Source: Bacteroidales bacterium (GTDB lineage Bacteria; Bacteroidota; Bacteroidia; Bacteroidales; NBLH01). Taken from it: a stretch of 6,156 nt of DNA. The notes beneath the pieces are model-generated. The model was not told the DNA's origin. It searched no databases and was given only the letters and a program-made list of their open reading frames with translations. A program made the position numbers and the translations under genes. Positions 5,649 to 6,156 of this stretch are shown here, one piece after another (the first letter of the stretch is position 1; every line of letters starts with the position of its first letter). The stretch lies in NCBI GenBank assembly GCA_027083715.1, contig JALWNR010000186.1:1-6156 (forward strand), read 5' to 3'.

Positions 5649-6156
5649 ATGAATATAGATTTAATAAAAAAATACAATCAACCGGGACCGCGTTATACCA
5701 GTTATCCGCCGGCAACTTTTTTTCATACGGAGTTTACTACGGATGATTATCGTAAACACATTTTAAAATCAAATAATGAGCTGCCGGAAAACATCAGTTT
5801 TTATGTGCATATTCCTTTTTGCTCAAAATTGTGTCATTTTTGCGGTTGTAATACAACCATTTTACGTGGTGAAGACACCGTTCAGCGTTATGTGAATGCG
5901 GTAATCAAAGAAATAGAAACAGTATCAGCTTTATTGGACAAAAAGCGTAAGATTAGTCAAGTGCACTGGGGTGGGGGAACACCAAATGCCATTTCATTGG
6001 ATTATATTGAGCAGATAATGAAGACCTTTCATAAGCATTTTTCTTATACGGAAAATGCCGAGATTGCTATGGAAGTAAATCCTGCTTATTTGGATTTTGC
6101 AGATATTGACCGTTTAAAAAATATTGGTTTTAATCGTCTAAGTATTGGTATTCAAG
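5649..6156 (+). CDS. hemN: Oxygen-independent coproporphyrinogen III dehydrogenase, radical SAM (5' part)
   Basis: This enzyme converts coproporphyrinogen III to protoporphyrinogen IX without oxygen, using a [4Fe-4S] cluster and S-adenosylmethionine. The frame is open to the window end, giving 169 residues of a protein that is usually about 450 aa. The N-terminal 'KYNQPGPRYTSYPPA' (8-22) marks a genuine HemN and not the chaperone-like HemW. Next come 'FYVHIPFCSKLCHFCGCN' (51-68) with the CxxxCxxCxC cluster motif at Cys58, Cys62, Cys65 and Cys67. Tyr52 is in the position that contacts SAM. 'HWGGGTP' (106-112) is the SAM-binding glycine motif, 'AMEVNPAYL' (140-148) has the conserved Glu142, and 'GFNRLSIGIQ' (160-169) runs off the end. 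The start has the A-rich leader ACAAAATAAAATAAC and no Shine-Dalgarno. It lies just downstream of the palindromic repeat element and probably depends on read-through from hemE or a promoter I could not identify. Confidence 0.97.
   Translation, partial: MNIDLIKKYNQPGPRYTSYPPATFFHTEFTTDDYRKHILKSNNELPENISFYVHIPFCSKLCHFCGCNTTILRGEDTVQRYVNAVIKEIETVSALLDKKRKISQVHWGGGTPNAISLDYIEQIMKTFHKHFSYTENAEIAMEVNPAYLDFADIDRLKNIGFNRLSIGIQ

Noticed and set aside
5477..5677. Minus-strand 66-codon frame through the hemE-hemN gap
   Set aside because: It is made by the palindromic repeat plus antisense hemE, and nothing else supports it as a gene.
5649..6156. HemW-like (heme chaperone) identity for the last gene
   Set aside because: The N-terminal KYNxPGPRYTSYPP block and the CxxxCxFCxC motif ending in a fourth Cys (CGC) are those of true HemN; HemW starts much closer to the YVHIPFC segment and lacks this block.

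Overview
The window is a dense, single-strand tetrapyrrole (heme) biosynthesis locus. The probable order is (hemA)-hemC-hemD-hemB-hemL-hemE-hemN, all on the + strand, with the first and last genes cut by the window edges. The DNA is AT-rich. The start codons are preceded by A/T-rich leaders with no convincing Shine-Dalgarno sequence. HemN carries a 'KYNxPGPRYTSYPP' N-terminus. Together these point to a member of the Bacteroidota, probably anaerobic or facultative because coproporphyrinogen oxidation uses the oxygen-independent enzyme. The phylum is an inference from these traits, not from a marker gene.

Layout: 1-39 is the last 12 codons of an upstream gene, probably hemA by context. 108-1031 is hemC and 1082-1867 is hemD, followed closely by hemB at 1897-2874 (gaps of 50 and 29 bp). 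A 239-bp gap (2875-3113) with small repeats precedes hemL (3114-4409). A featureless 126-bp gap leads to hemE (4536-5549). A 99-bp gap filled almost entirely by a mirror-symmetric repeat element leads to hemN (5649 to beyond the window end).

Together the genes cover almost the whole C5 route. HemA (if correctly inferred) and HemL turn glutamyl-tRNA into 5-aminolevulinate, HemB makes porphobilinogen, HemC makes hydroxymethylbilane, HemD closes it to uroporphyrinogen III, HemE decarboxylates to coproporphyrinogen III, and HemN makes protoporphyrinogen IX. Catalytic residues are intact in all the enzymes, with one notable substitution: Phe for the usual Tyr in the second signature of HemE.

I see no new gene system. 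The most interesting material is non-coding: a nested palindromic element built from about 14-bp units between hemE and hemN, and a degenerate 8-bp periodic repeat that begins inside the last codons of hemB and runs through its stop codon.
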